In this document: positions 1-11,049 of the stretch, in pieces | Layout: each line of letters begins with the position of its first letter | Position numbering within the stretch: position 1 is the stretch's first letter | Assembly (NCBI GenBank): GCA_007115705.1 | Contig: QXEO01000247.1 | Coordinates: 17,179,952-17,243,951, forward strand | Origin: Dactylis glomerata | Taxonomy: Eukaryota > Streptophyta > Magnoliopsida > Poales > Poaceae | Length of the DNA stretch: 64,000 bases | Reading direction: 5' to 3' | Made by a program: the position numbers and the translations under genes | The notes under the pieces: model-generated | What the model saw: only the letters and a program-made list of their open reading frames with translations | What the model was told of the DNA's origin: nothing | The model's database searches: none

Positions 1-1428
1 CATAGGGGTGGCGCGGCCAGGCCCCTGGCCGCGCGAGCCCTGTGTGAGGGCGCCTGGTCCCTCCTCTGACATCGCCCCTTCACCTATAAATACCCCCCGA
101 CGGAAAAAACCTAAGGACCCGATCAAATTTCCAGAACACATCGCGATCCGCTGCCGCCGTCGACCCGAAGATCGGGAGGGTCCAGAAGCTCTTCCCGGCA
201 CCCTGCCGGAGAGGGGAATCGCCACCGGAGGTCTTCTTCATCGCCATGCTTGCCTCCGAAGCGATGAGTGAGTAGTCTACCTTGGACTATGGGTCCATAG
301 CAGTAGCTAGATGGTGGTCTTCTCCACCATGTGCTTCATGTTTAGATCTCATGAGCTGCCCTACATGATTGAGATCACCGTTATGTAATTCTATGATGTT
401 GGTTTGTTGGGATCCGATGAATATTGGTGTTTATGATTAAGTTGTTGTACTGAATATTATCTTTTGTTATCTCTATGTTGTTTATGATCTTGCATGCTCT
501 CCGTTGTTAGTAGCTATCTTGGCCGAGTAGTTGCTAGTGACTCCAAGAGGGGGTATTTATGCTCGATAGTGGGTTCATGCCTCTATTTCACCTGGGGGAG
601 TGACAGAAACCTCTAAGGTGGTAGATGTGCTGTTGCTACTAGGGAGAAAACAACATTCATATGCTCAAGGGCATATGCTTTGTTTACATTACACACTTTG
701 CTTAATACAATTATCCGTTGTTCGCAACTTAATACTTTTGGGGTGTTCGGATTGATATCCCCGGGGGTGGATTATTAGTCATAGATGCAGTTGGATGGCG
801 GTCTATGTATTTTATTGTAATGCCCAGAGTAAATCTCATAGTGATCTTCATGACATATCACGTTTATCTTTATTCTATCAATTGCCCAACTATAATTTGT
901 TTACCCAGCATGTGTTATTTATCTATGGAGAGACACCACTAGTGAACTGTGGACCCCGGTCCTATTTCCATCATATTGCTATCACCTGTTTACTTTACTC
1001 GTACTGTTTACTTTCTCGCACTGTTTACTTTACTCACATACTTTTACTGTTTTCCACTCGATACACTCATAACCTTTGTTTCAAGCAAACCGGTGAGATT
1101 GACAACCTCATCGTAAGTTGGGAGCAAAGTACTTGGTTGTGTGTGTGTGCAGGTTCCGCGTTGCTGCTGGCTGAAGATGAGTCAACAAGTATCGTTAAAC
1201 GGCGCCCTTGTTGGAGTGTTATTAAGCCAGTCTGCATCACCTTCAGTCATCATTGTCTCTCCTCTCCTGATCGATATTAAACCTTGGTTTCTAAACTGAG
1301 GGAAAACTAGCTGCTATACTCATCATACCTTCCTCTTGGGGTTCCCAACGGGCTAGTCATTCACCACGCACAAGGACTGCTGTTGGGGGACAAAGAAGAA
1401 TAATCTCCCTCGCCATCAATCACCATCA
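1..1428 (+). repeat. 5' LTR of element 1 (partial)
   Basis: This matches 5540-6965 almost base for base at a constant offset of 5539 in its first part. It holds the GC-rich palindrome (10-33) and a TATA box, and ends in CA at 1428, ten bases before the primer binding site. The first ~287 bp of the LTR lie left of the window. Confidence 0.9.
84..92 (+). promoter_or_regulatory. LTR TATA box (element 1, 5' LTR)
   Basis: CTATAAATA follows the box ATCGCCCCTTCAC and lies about 50 bp downstream of the GC-rich palindrome. The same arrangement recurs in the other family A and C LTRs, so this is the likely core promoter driving the element's genomic RNA. Confidence 0.6.
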
Positions 1429-1438
1429 GCTAATTTTC

Positions 1439-1456
1439 TGGCGCCGTTGCCGAGGA
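1439..1456 (+). other. Primer binding site, tRNA-Asp type
   Basis: TGGCGCCGTTGCCGAGGA is complementary to the 3' end of plant tRNA-Asp with one mismatch (the consensus has GGGGA at the end). A tRNA-Asp primer site a few bases after the LTR is typical of the Athila lineage. Confidence 0.85.
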
Positions 1457-1620
1457 GGAAAGAAGACTTCTGCGAGGGGAGGTTTCGCACACACATTCTT
1501 TACTTTGTTATTGTTTTGCTTTACTTTATTTATTTTACCTACATCATTTTATATCAAAAACCCAAAAAAATTAGAATCCTTGGTAGTTGTTTTTACTTAT
1601 CTGCTTTTAGTTTTGTTACA

Positions 1621-2316
1621 ATGAGTAATCCTAAAGTAGAAGTTCGTAGTTTTAAGCAACAAGGGGAAGAAAGTTTAAATGATGCTTGGTACCATATTAA
1701 CAATGCTCATCATAGGTGTACCAAAAAGCACTCCACCACGATCCTCCTTAGAAATTTTTATGTTGGTATATCTAGCTGGAATAGGTATGTTCTTGATACT
1801 CTTACAGGAGGTAATTTTCTGGGTACTCCCGCTGGAGAAGCATGCACTATAATTGAAAGTTTAGTGGGAGTACCACCTATTCATATTGCTAAAACTGAGA
1901 CCACCTTAGAGGAGGTTGTAGAAAGGCTCAGCTCTTTAGAGAAAAGTTTGCCAAGTATCCTAGAAAATGCTAGCCGCGTTAGCGAATTAGTAGAAAATAT
2001 TGGTAAGAGAATTACCGTTTTAGAGGCTAGCACTACTCATGACAATCAAAACTTGAGGATAGGTAAACTAGAGGAGTCTATGGAAACTCTTAGCTTAATC
2101 TTCTCTTCTCTTAAATTTAAGAAGGAGAAAGTGTTTGTTGGAAAAGAGCAAAAATTTATGTATGTTCCCAAGGTTTCTGCGCTTAAATCTCAACATGTTC
2201 TTAAAATTGGTAAGACTCTTAGTTCCACTAAGGGTGACTTGTAGGTTGAATCATCTTTGGGAACCTTCAAAGAGCCTACTGAGGTAATTAGCACTTCATC
2301 TATTGATATTACTTGA
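1621..2316 (+). pseudogene. Truncated Athila gag-like ORF (element 1), one nonsense mutation
   Basis: The ATG at 1621 was chosen because the same start and length (232 codons) occur in the intact copy in element 3. An upstream in-frame ATG would overlap the primer site and leader. The product has an Athila Gag core (AWYHINN, LRNFYVGISSW, LDTLTGGNFLGTPA) followed by heptad-like helices (LSSLEKSLPSILENA, VENIGKRITVLEAS) that look coiled-coil. There is no zinc knuckle and no protease. A TAG stop at 2242-2244 replaces a CAG codon of the sister copy, a C-to-T change that removes the last 24 residues. Without it the frame runs to TGA at 2314-2316. The protein could help package non-autonomous RNA, but that is inference. 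Confidence 0.8.
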
Positions 2317-5252
2317 TTCGCAATTTTCTGCGCCTAGCTCAAAGGCGTTAAAGAAAAGCACTCTTGGGAGATAACCCAATGTTTTATGTTTAGTACTTTT
2401 TATTTTATTTAAGTCTTGGAAGTCATTACTACTGTAATGACCGCTCCTTATCCTTTTTATTTCATTTTTGTGCCAAGAGAAGCCTCTAATTTGAGCGAGG
2501 TAAAGATTTGGGGATGTTGCTGTCCTGAAACTGTTTTCTATGCTTCACCGTAAATATTCGTATAAATTCTCTGTTTATCTTTTGGACCTGCGATTTCTTG
2601 TGCATATGCCCCAGGTTATATCCAAACTTTTGTTAGTTGAACACTTTTTGATTTGAGCAACAGAAAACCTTTCAAAAATTTGTTCTTTGTCAGCTGTTCA
2701 GTTTTGACAGATTTCTGCCAATATTTGTGTTTGCCACTTTATCGCTTTTTTTTGAGTTCTTTTGATCATGGAACTTTTGGGGAGGTTGCTACAGTAGTAT
2801 ATGCTATATATGTGGTGGTTTTGATTTGAAATCTGGAACAAAAAGAGGTTGATTATATTTTATGCTTACACTAATATTGCTAATAGAATTGTGTTTAGTT
2901 TTGTATGAAGGAAGTTTTCAAGTGTAGGGATTGGAGAATGATGAGATGAGTTTAATAATGGACAAAAGCTCAAGCTTGGGGATGCCCATGCATCACCCCA
3001 AGAAATATCCAAGAAGTACAAGCGTCAAAGCTTGGGGATGCCCCCGAGGCACCCCTTCTTCATCGGCAAAAATCAGGTCACCTTTCAAAACACTATATTT
3101 TTATTGCTTCATGCACTATGTATTTTTCTTGGAGCGTTAGTTGTTTTAGTTTTCTTAGTTGGTTTAGTTTGTTTGTTTGCTGCAATAAATGGTTGGACCC
3201 CAATAAATTTCCTTTGGAGGAGATGTACTCGTTTTCATTTGCAAAGAATGCTCTAGTTTTCACTCTTATTAAAAATTGAGCATTCTTTCTTTTTCTGCTG
3301 CTGCTTTTGGTTTTCGTTTTCGCATTGATTTGCGTTCAGACCTTGTCATATCTTTTCATCAAGGTGTATTTTTGCCTCTGATCTTTATTGGTTTTCATCA
3401 AAAGAGGTGTCTTTAAAAATTTCAAATGGTGTTGGAAAAGAGAAAAAGCTTTGTGCAAAATAGTGGTACAAGAAGGAGCTTGTGTAGACTACGGCTTAGG
3501 CTTTTTCATGTCATGCTTGATGTCTTTTTGATAGTATGCTTAGTGGTTTTACTGTAGCATAACTTGTCTCAAATAACTGAGATTGCTTAATGAGCTTTTG
3601 AAAAAATCATGCGTTGTTTTTATTGTATGGAAGCATTATTTTGGTTTTCTCCTTGATGCTTTATTTGGGTTGACTTGGCGCATGCTCACACATGTTAGAC
3701 TCTTACAAAGTCGCCAATAGCCTTCATGATCATTTAGTTTTTGACTTTTGATGCCATCTTATGCTTCTTTTAATGTCGCTTTATCGCTTTGCATGATTAT
3801 GGCCATTATTGCTCTCTTAGTTGGTCGCTCCTAGTCTTTTGCTAGCCCTTGCCTTGTACTGAGTATGAGCTCTACTCGTGCATCCAACTCCTAAAAGCCA
3901 AAGTTTTCCAAAGTGTCCACCATACATACCTACTAGCAATTTGCTATTCCAAGTAAATTTGACTTGCTTTTATTTTCTTTTCAAATTAAACTCTTACCAG
4001 TGTTATGCGAAATTCGGTCAGTAAAGCTCTCACGAACCGGAAGGCACACTTTACTTTTTCCTGTTCTTAAAAATTTGACATTGTGGTCTCTTATGTTGAG
4101 TTGTTATGCTTGCAAGTTGTAAGTTAGATTCTAGCCCAGCCATGCTGTCATGGGCAAGCTTTCAACATTGCACTTTTTATTTGAGTTGATATCGTGATCT
4201 TTTGTTTATGGATGCCCGCGGTGTGAAATGAATTGGGAATCTTGTGGGGATCATGGAGTTTGTATATGTGTTAGGGAAACGCCGGGCCGCCAATCTAAGC
4301 CATGCATAATTCATGGTGGAAATTTGCAGCATACACATGGTGAACATTCGACGACGCATCTCACAATAAAAAGCTAAACAAATGGCAAATAAAAGAGATG
4401 TCGAGGTGTTCATTGTCTGCTTGTCCTGTCATTTTGGTGTGGGCTTGTTCCATGTCATCGGGCACAGAGGTACCCCATTGGCGGTTCTCAATGATACACA
4501 TATATTTACAATGACAAGAGCCTTGCTTGGGACTCTAAGTAAAGTAGCATGAGGTTTGGGTACTCGTATTCACGGGGCACGAGGTCTTCAACTTATGATT
4601 TGTCAAGCATATGCATCATAATTGTTCTCGCATTAACTTTAACCATTCAAGATTCTTATGATGGGGGCAATGAGAGCTCAAAGCCGGTAAGTACCATAAT
4701 TTTTGAAGGTTATAAAACTTGCAATCACTGCTTCCCTCTGCGAAGGGCCTTTCTTTTACTTTTATGTTAAGTCACCACCTTCTTTCTTTATGCACCATTA
4801 AGAGAGCATAGTTGTCATTCTTAGTGTGATATGCATTGTCCCAAAGTTCATTGATTGATTCATGATGATTGGTTTCACTTGTTCTTAAATTATTTGTATC
4901 TAGTCGCCCTCTTAAACTTGAAGGTGTCCTATGCATTTATGTTTTGCTCTCTTTGAAGGACAAGCTGAAAACCATTTGTATGTTTTTCCTTATGATTTGA
5001 ACACACGTTTGACTTTCATTGTCTCATTTTCATGATCTTTTGTTTGTGTTCATTTCATGTTTACAACATGGTTGCTAAGTTTCTTATTGTCATGATTATA
5101 TCTTTCATGCCCATGTTTTAAGTTCTTATGATCCCAGCTCACAAATGCTTACATATATGATCAAGATTGTGTAGGTGCATGTCACCTCAAAAATTATTCT
5201 TTGTTATCACATACCTACTCGAGGACGAGCAGGAGTTAAGCTTGGGGATGCT
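2317..5252 (+). other. Non-coding internal region of element 1
   Basis: About 2.9 kb without a credible ORF. It begins with the post-gag box CTTGGGAGATAACCCAATG found at the same place in elements 2 and 3. Two extra copies of the polypurine-tract motif AAGCTTGGGGATGCC lie at 2972-2986 and 3028-3042, far upstream of the real tract at the 3' LTR. Scattered 60-70 codon ORFs here have no family resemblance and are treated as chance. Confidence 0.75.
5238..5252 (+). other. Polypurine tract of element 1
   Basis: AAGCTTGGGGATGCT lies directly before the 3' LTR start TGATACG. This is the normal position for plus-strand DNA priming. It matches the two internal copies near 3 kb. Confidence 0.75.
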
Positions 5253-6965
5253 TGATACGTCTCCAACGTATCTATAATTTTTGATGCTCCATGCTTGTTT
5301 TTACACCATTTGCCTATTGTTTCGTTACACTTCGTGGCACTTTTATGCATTTTTTGGAACTAACCTATTAACAAGTTGCCACAGTGCTAGTTTCCTGTTT
5401 TCTGCTGTTTTTGTGTTTCAGAAGTGATACACAGGAAATATTCTCGGAATTGGACGAAACAAGTTCCTGAAGTCTTATTTTACCTGGAAGCTTCCAGAGA
5501 TCTGAAGGAGAGAAGGAGTAGGGCCACCAGGGCCCCACACACAGGGGTGGCGCGGCCAGGCCCCTGGCCGCGTGAGCCCCGTGTGAGGGCGCCTGGTCCC
5601 TCCTCTGACATCGCCCCTTCGCCTATAAAGACCCCCCGACGGAAAAAACCTAAGGACCCGATCAGATTTCTAGAACACATCGCGATCCGCCGCCGCCGTC
5701 GACCCGAAGATCGGGAGGGTCCAGAAGCTCTTCCCGGCACCCTGCCAGAGAGGGGAATCGCCACCGGAGGTCTTCTTCATCGCCATGCTTGCCTCCAAAG
5801 CGATGAGTGAGTAGTCTACCTTGGACTATGGGTCCATAGCAGTAGCTAGATGGTTGTCTTCTCCACCATGTGCTTCATGTTTAGATCTCATGAGCTGCCC
5901 TACATGATTGAGATCACCGTTATGTAATTCTATGATGTTGGTTTGTTGGGATCCGATGAATATTGGTGTTTATGATTAAGTTGCTGTACTGAATATTATC
6001 TTTTGTTATCTCTATGTTGTTTATGATCTTGCATGCTCTCCGTTGTTAGTAGCTATCTTGGCCGAGTAGTTGCTAGTGACTCCAAGAGGGGGTATTTATG
6101 CTCGATAGTGGGTTCATGCCTCTATTTCACCTGGGGGAGTGACAGAAACCTCTAAGGTGGTAGATGTGTTGTTGCTACTAGGGAGAAAACAACATTCATA
6201 TGCTCAAGGGCATATGCTTTGTTTACATTACACACTTTGCTTAATGCAATTATCCGTTGTTCGCAACTTAATACTTTTGGGGTGTTCGGATTGATATCCC
6301 TGGGGGTGGATTATTAGTCATAGATGCAGTTGGATGGCGGTCTATGTATTTTGTTGTAATGCCCAGAGTAAATCTCATAGTGATATTCTTGACATATCAC
6401 GTTTATCTTTATTCTATCAATTACCCAACTGTAATTTGTTTACCCAGCATGTGTTATTTATCTATGGAGAGACACCACTAGTGAACTATGGACCCCAGTC
6501 CTATTTCCATCATATTGCTATCACCTGTTTACTTTACTCGTACTGTTTACTTTCTCGCACTGTTTACTTTACTCGCATACTTTTACTGTTTTCCACTCGA
6601 TACACTTATAACCTTTGTTTCAAGCAAACCGGTGAGATTGACAACCTCATCGTAAGTTGGGAGCAAAGTACTTGGTTGTGTGTGTGCAGGTTCCGCGTTG
6701 CTGCTGGCTGAAGACGAGTCAACAAGTATCGTTAAACGGCGCCCTTGTTGGAGTGTTATTAAGCCAGTCTGCATCACCTTCAGTCGTCATTGTCTCTTCT
6801 CTCCTGATTGATATTAAACCTTGGTTTCTAAACTGAGGAAAAACTAGTTGCTATACTCATCATACCTTCCTCTTGGGGTTCCCAACGGGCTGGTCATTCA
6901 CCACGCACAAGGACTGCTGTTGGGGGACGAAGAAGAATAATCTCCCTCGCCATCAATCACCATTA
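5253..6965 (+). repeat. 3' LTR of element 1 (complete, 1713 bp)
   Basis: It starts TGATACGTCTCCAACGTATC and its end corresponds to the CA end of the 5' LTR, here mutated to TA. It contains the GC palindrome at 5549-5572 and a TATA box. The first 20 bp hold an inverted repeat, GATACGT...ACGTATC, around a 5-nt centre. Sequence of element 2 resumes at 6966. Confidence 0.9.
5623..5629 (+). promoter_or_regulatory. LTR TATA box (element 1, 3' LTR)
   Basis: CTATAAA sits after ATCGCCCCTTCGC and about 50 bp after the GC palindrome. It is the same module as at 84-92. Confidence 0.6.
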
Positions 6966-9010
6966 AGATGCGTCGTCGTATGTTCACCATGGGTATGCTG
7001 CAAATTTCTACCATGAATTATGCATGGCTTAGATTGGCGGCCCGGTGTTTCCCTAACACATATACAAACTCCATGATCCCCACAAGATTCCCAATTCATT
7101 TCACACCGCGGGCATCCATAAACAAAAGATCACGATATCAACTCAAATAGAAGTGCAATGTTGAAAGCTTACCCCATGACAGCATGGATGGGCTAGAATC
7201 CAACTTACAACTTGCAAGCATAACAACTCAACATAAGAGACCACAATGTCAATTTTTTAAGAACAGAAAAAAGTAAAGTGTGCCTTCTGGTTCGTGAGAG
7301 CTTTACTGACCGAATTTCGCATAACACTGGTAAGAGATTAATTTGAAGAGAAAATAAAAGCAAGTCAAATTTACTTGGAATAGCAAATTGCTAGTAGGTA
7401 TATATGGTGGACACTTTGGAAAACTTTGGCTTTTAGGAGTTGGATGCACGAGTAGAGCTCATACTCAGTATAAGGCGAGGGCTAGGAAAAGACAGGGAGC
7501 GACCAACTAAGAGAGCAATAATGGCCATAATCATGCAAAGCGACAAAGCGACATTAAAAGAAGCATAAGATGGCATCAAAAGTCAAAAACTAAATGATCA
7601 TGAAGGCTATTGGCGACTTTGTAAGAGTCTAACATGTGTGAGCATGCGCCAAGTCAACCCAAATAAAGCATCAAGGAGAAAACCAAAATAATGCTTCCAT
7701 ACAATAAAAACAACGCATGAATTTTTCAAAGGCTCATTAAGCAATCTCAGTTATTTGAGACAAGTTATGCTACAGTAAAACCACTAAGCATACTATCAAA
7801 AAGACATCAAGCATGCCATGAAAAAGCCTAAGCTGCAGTCTACACGAGCTCCTTCTTGTACCACTATTTTGCACAAAGCTTTTTCTCTTTTCCAACAACC
7901 ATTTGAAATTTTTATAAACACCTCTTTTGATGAAAACCAATAAAGATCAGAGGCAAAAATACACCTTGATGAAAAGATATGACAAGGTCTGAATGCAAAT
8001 CAAGGCGAAAACGAAAACCAAAAGCAGTAGCAGAAAAAGAAGAACGCTCGATTTTTAATAAGAGTGAAAACTAGAGCATTCTTTGCAAATGAAAAACGAG
8101 TACATCTTCTCCAAAAGAAATTTGTTGGGGTCCAACCATTTATTGCAGAAAACAAACAAACTAAACCAACTAAGAAAACTAAAACAACTAACGCTCCAAG
8201 AAAAATACATAGTGCATGAAGCAATAAAAATATAGTGTTTTGAAAGGTGACCTGATTTTTGCCGATGAAGAAGGGGTGCCTCGGGGGCATCCCCAAGCTT
8301 TGACGCTTGTACTTCTTGGATATTTCTTGGGGTGATGCATGGGCATCCCCAAGCTTGAGCTTTTGTCCATTATTAAACTCATCTCATCATTCTCCAATCC
8401 CTACACTTGAAAACTTCCTTCATACAAAACTAAACACAATTCTATTAGCAATATTAGTGTAAGCATAAAATATAATCAACCTCTTTTTGTTCCAGGTTTC
8501 AACTCAAAACCACCACATATATAGCATATACTACTGTAGCAACCTCCCCAAAAGTTCCATGATCAAAAGAACTCAAAAGAAAGCGATAAAGTGGCAAACA
8601 CAAATATTGGCAGAAATCTGTCAAAACTGAACAGCTGACAAAGGTCGAATTTTTGAGGGATTTTATGTTGCTCAAATCAAAAAGTGTTCAACTAACAAAA
8701 GTTTGGATATAACCTGGGGCATATGCACAAGAAATCGCAGGTCCAAAAGATAAACAAAGAATTTATACGAATTTTTATGGTGCAGCACCGAAAACAGTTT
8801 TAGGACAGCAACATCCTCAAATCTTTACCTCGCTCAAATTAGAGGCTTCTCTTAGCACAAAAACGAAATAAAAAGATAAGGAGCGGTCATTACAGTAGTA
8901 ATGACTTCCAAGACTCAAATAAAAGAAAAAGTACTGAAAGTAAAACATTGGGTTATCTTCCAAGAGTGCTTTTCTTTAACGCCTTTGAGCTAGGCGCAGA
9001 AAATTATGAA
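6966..9010 (-). other. Non-coding internal region of element 2
   Basis: About 2 kb downstream of gag, collinear with the non-coding region of element 1. It carries the paired PPT-like motifs near 8288-8360 in reverse complement (GGCATCCCCAAGCTT). No credible ORF was seen. Confidence 0.75.
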
Positions 9011-10846
9011 TCAAGTAATATCAAGTGATGAAGCATCAAGCTCATAATTTGCTCTAAGAATAGAGTCAAAAAGTAATTTCTTTCTCTTCCTAGGGAAGTG
9101 TTCCATACATTTCTTTAGTGGGAATTGATATTTGATTGTGCCTTCCCTCATATCAATGATGGCACCTACAGTTCGAAGAAAGGGTCTTCCCAAAATAATA
9201 GGACATGAAGCATGGCAATCATAACTATTAACATGCATATCAATGATGGGTTCCCAACCATCTTCTAACTTCTTGGGAACAGAGGCTTTCTGCTTCAACT
9301 TTTCATCCCTAATTTTCATGAGAGCTTTGGTAATATGCTTAGTAAAAGTAATATTTAAAGAACTAGCATTGGGAGTCAAAGCAAGCTTTTGCAAGAACAA
9401 AATAACTTCAGATATATTGCAGCCATCAACATCAAAATCATTAAAAGAAATAGAGCTATCATCTCCCACACTCCGAAAAATTTCAGCACTCTTTTGAGAA
9501 AAAGTTTTGGCAGTTTTAGGCTTTTTAACACAAGGAGTGGGAGTTTTCTCTACACCAATCAAAGTAAGAGGATTGCTACCAGTAGGAGCAACATCATTTG
9601 AGGTAGTAATGGTACATACCTTCATCTCTCTAGCCATCTCATCTTCTCTTTCCCACCTGGCATGCAATTCCGCTAACAATCTAATATTTTCATCAATTCC
9701 AACTTGAATAGCATTAGCGGTAGCAAAAACATTGTTCTCTTTCACATCATTAGGCAACACTTTTAATTTTAGAAGTTCAACATCATGAGCAAGGCTATCA
9801 ACCTTAGAAGCAAGAATATCAATTTTGCCTAACTTTTCCTCAATAGACTTATTAAAAGCAGTTTGCTTACCGATGAAGTCCTTGAGCATTACCTCAAGCT
9901 CGGAGGGCGCGGCCCTAATGTTGTTGTAGGAATTACCATAAGAATTACCATAACCATTACCATTGGTAGAAGGATACGGCCTATAATTGTTACTAGCAAA
10001 ATTGTTCCTATAAGCATTGTTGTTAAAATTATTATTTCTAATGAAATTCACATCAACATGCTCTTCTTGAGCAACCAAAGAGGCCAAAGGAACATTATTA
10101 GGATCAACATGAGTCCTATCATTAGCAAGCATAGCCATAATTGTATCGATCTTATCATTCAAGGAAGAGGTTTCCTCAACAGAATTTACCTTCTTACCTT
10201 GTGAAGCTCTCTCGGTGTGCCATTCGGAATAATTTACCATCATGTTGTCGAGTAGCTTTGTTGTGGCGCCCAAGGTAAGGAACATAAAAGTGCCTCCAGC
10301 TGCTGAATCAAGTAGGTTCCTAGAAGAAAAATTCAGTCCTGCATAAAAAGTTTGGATAATCATCCAAGTAGTCAGTCCATGAGTGGGGCAATTCTTTATC
10401 ATAGATTTCATTCTTTCCCAAGCTTGAGCAACATCTTCATTATCAAACTGAGTAAACTTCATAATATTGCTACGCATAGATATAATCTTAGCAGGAGGAT
10501 AGTATCTACCAATAAAAGCATCCTTACACTTAGCCCATGAATCAATACTATTCTTAGTCAAAGACAGCAACCAATCTTTAGCTTTTCCTCTCAAAGAAAA
10601 AGGAAACAACTTGAGCTTAATAATATCACTATCAACATCCTTATATTTCTGCATCTCACATAGCTCAACAAAATTGTTGAGATGAGCTGCAACATCTTCA
10701 GTACTAGCACCAGAAAATTGCTCTTTCATAACAAGGTTCAACAAAGCAGGCTTAATCTCATAAAAGTTTGCAATAGGAGTGCAGATAAAATCACTATTGT
10801 TTGTGCTAGTAAAGTCACACAACTTGGTGTTTTCAGGAGTACCCAT
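9011..10846 (-). CDS. Gag polyprotein with C-terminal protease remnant (element 2)
   Basis: An open frame of 611 codons from the ATG at 10846. An upstream in-frame Met lies in the leader, and I prefer the second Met (MGTPENTK). The N-terminal third is a retrotransposon Gag domain (LRGKAKDWLLSL, then YYPPAKI, AWERMKSMIKNCP, FYAGL). The middle is rich in Asn/Tyr with NNFNNNAYRNN-like repeats, followed by a helical stretch with leucine heptads. The C-terminus has CPIILGRPFLRTVGAIID, the motif that follows the active site in Athila proteases. The catalytic D-x-G part itself is missing, so protease activity is unlikely. There is no CCHC knuckle, reverse transcriptase or integrase. The frame is intact although the element is old. 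Confidence 0.8.
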   Translation of the reverse strand: MGTPENTKLCDFTSTNNSDFICTPIANFYEIKPALLNLVMKEQFSGASTEDVAAHLNNFVELCEMQKYKDVDSDIIKLKLFPFSLRGKAKDWLLSLTKNSIDSWAKCKDAFIGRYYPPAKIISMRSNIMKFTQFDNEDVAQAWERMKSMIKNCPTHGLTTWMIIQTFYAGLNFSSRNLLDSAAGGTFMFLTLGATTKLLDNMMVNYSEWHTERASQGKKVNSVEETSSLNDKIDTIMAMLANDRTHVDPNNVPLASLVAQEEHVDVNFIRNNNFNNNAYRNNFASNNYRPYPSTNGNGYGNSYGNSYNNIRAAPSELEVMLKDFIGKQTAFNKSIEEKLGKIDILASKVDSLAHDVELLKLKVLPNDVKENNVFATANAIQVGIDENIRLLAELHARWEREDEMAREMKVCTITTSNDVAPTGSNPLTLIGVEKTPTPCVKKPKTAKTFSQKSAEIFRSVGDDSSISFNDFDVDGCNISEVILFLQKLALTPNASSLNITFTKHITKALMKIRDEKLKQKASVPKKLEDGWEPIIDMHVNSYDCHASCPIILGRPFLRTVGAIIDMREGTIKYQFPLKKCMEHFPRKRKKLLFDSILRANYELDASSLDIT

Positions 10847-11011
10847 TTCAGCAAAACGAAAGTAAACAAGTAAAAACAACTACCAAGGATTCTATTTTTT
10901 TTGGGTTTTTGATAAAAAGCAATGCAGGTAAAATAAATAAAGTAAAGCAAAGAAATAACAAAGTAAAGGATGTGCGTGCGAAAACTCTCCTCGCAGAAGT
11001 CTTCTACTTCC

Positions 11012-11029
11012 TCCCCGGCAACGGCGCCA
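11012..11029 (-). other. Primer binding site of element 2, tRNA-Asp type
   Basis: The plus strand reads TCCCCGGCAACGGCGCCA, identical to the 3' end of plant tRNA-Asp. On the element's strand it is a perfect 18-base complement. Confidence 0.85.
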
Positions 11030-11049
11030 GAAAAGAAGTTGCTAGCGTT

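Larger units (their letters stand above)
1..6965 (+). mobile_element. Element 1: non-autonomous Athila-type Ty3/gypsy LTR retrotransposon, family A (left end outside window)
   Basis: The order is partial 5' LTR (1-1428), tRNA-Asp-type primer site, a short gag-like ORF, a long non-coding internal region, a polypurine tract and a full 3' LTR (5253-6965). Alignment of the two LTRs puts the 5' LTR start about 287 bp left of the window, for a total near 7.25 kb. I counted roughly 35-40 substitutions between the LTRs over about 1.4 kb, so the insertion is fairly young. No protease, reverse transcriptase or integrase is visible, so it depends on another element's pol. It lies inside element 2, which has the opposite orientation. 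The candidate right target duplication is AGATG (6966-6970); the left copy is off-window. Confidence 0.9.

Noticed and set aside
5480..5764. GC-rich ORFs of 60-130 codons on both strands of the LTRs (also near 8, 12211, 34561, 39649, 46042)
   Set aside because: They follow the GC palindrome and promoter region and appear on both strands. Reading frames vary between copies, so they are by-products of base composition.
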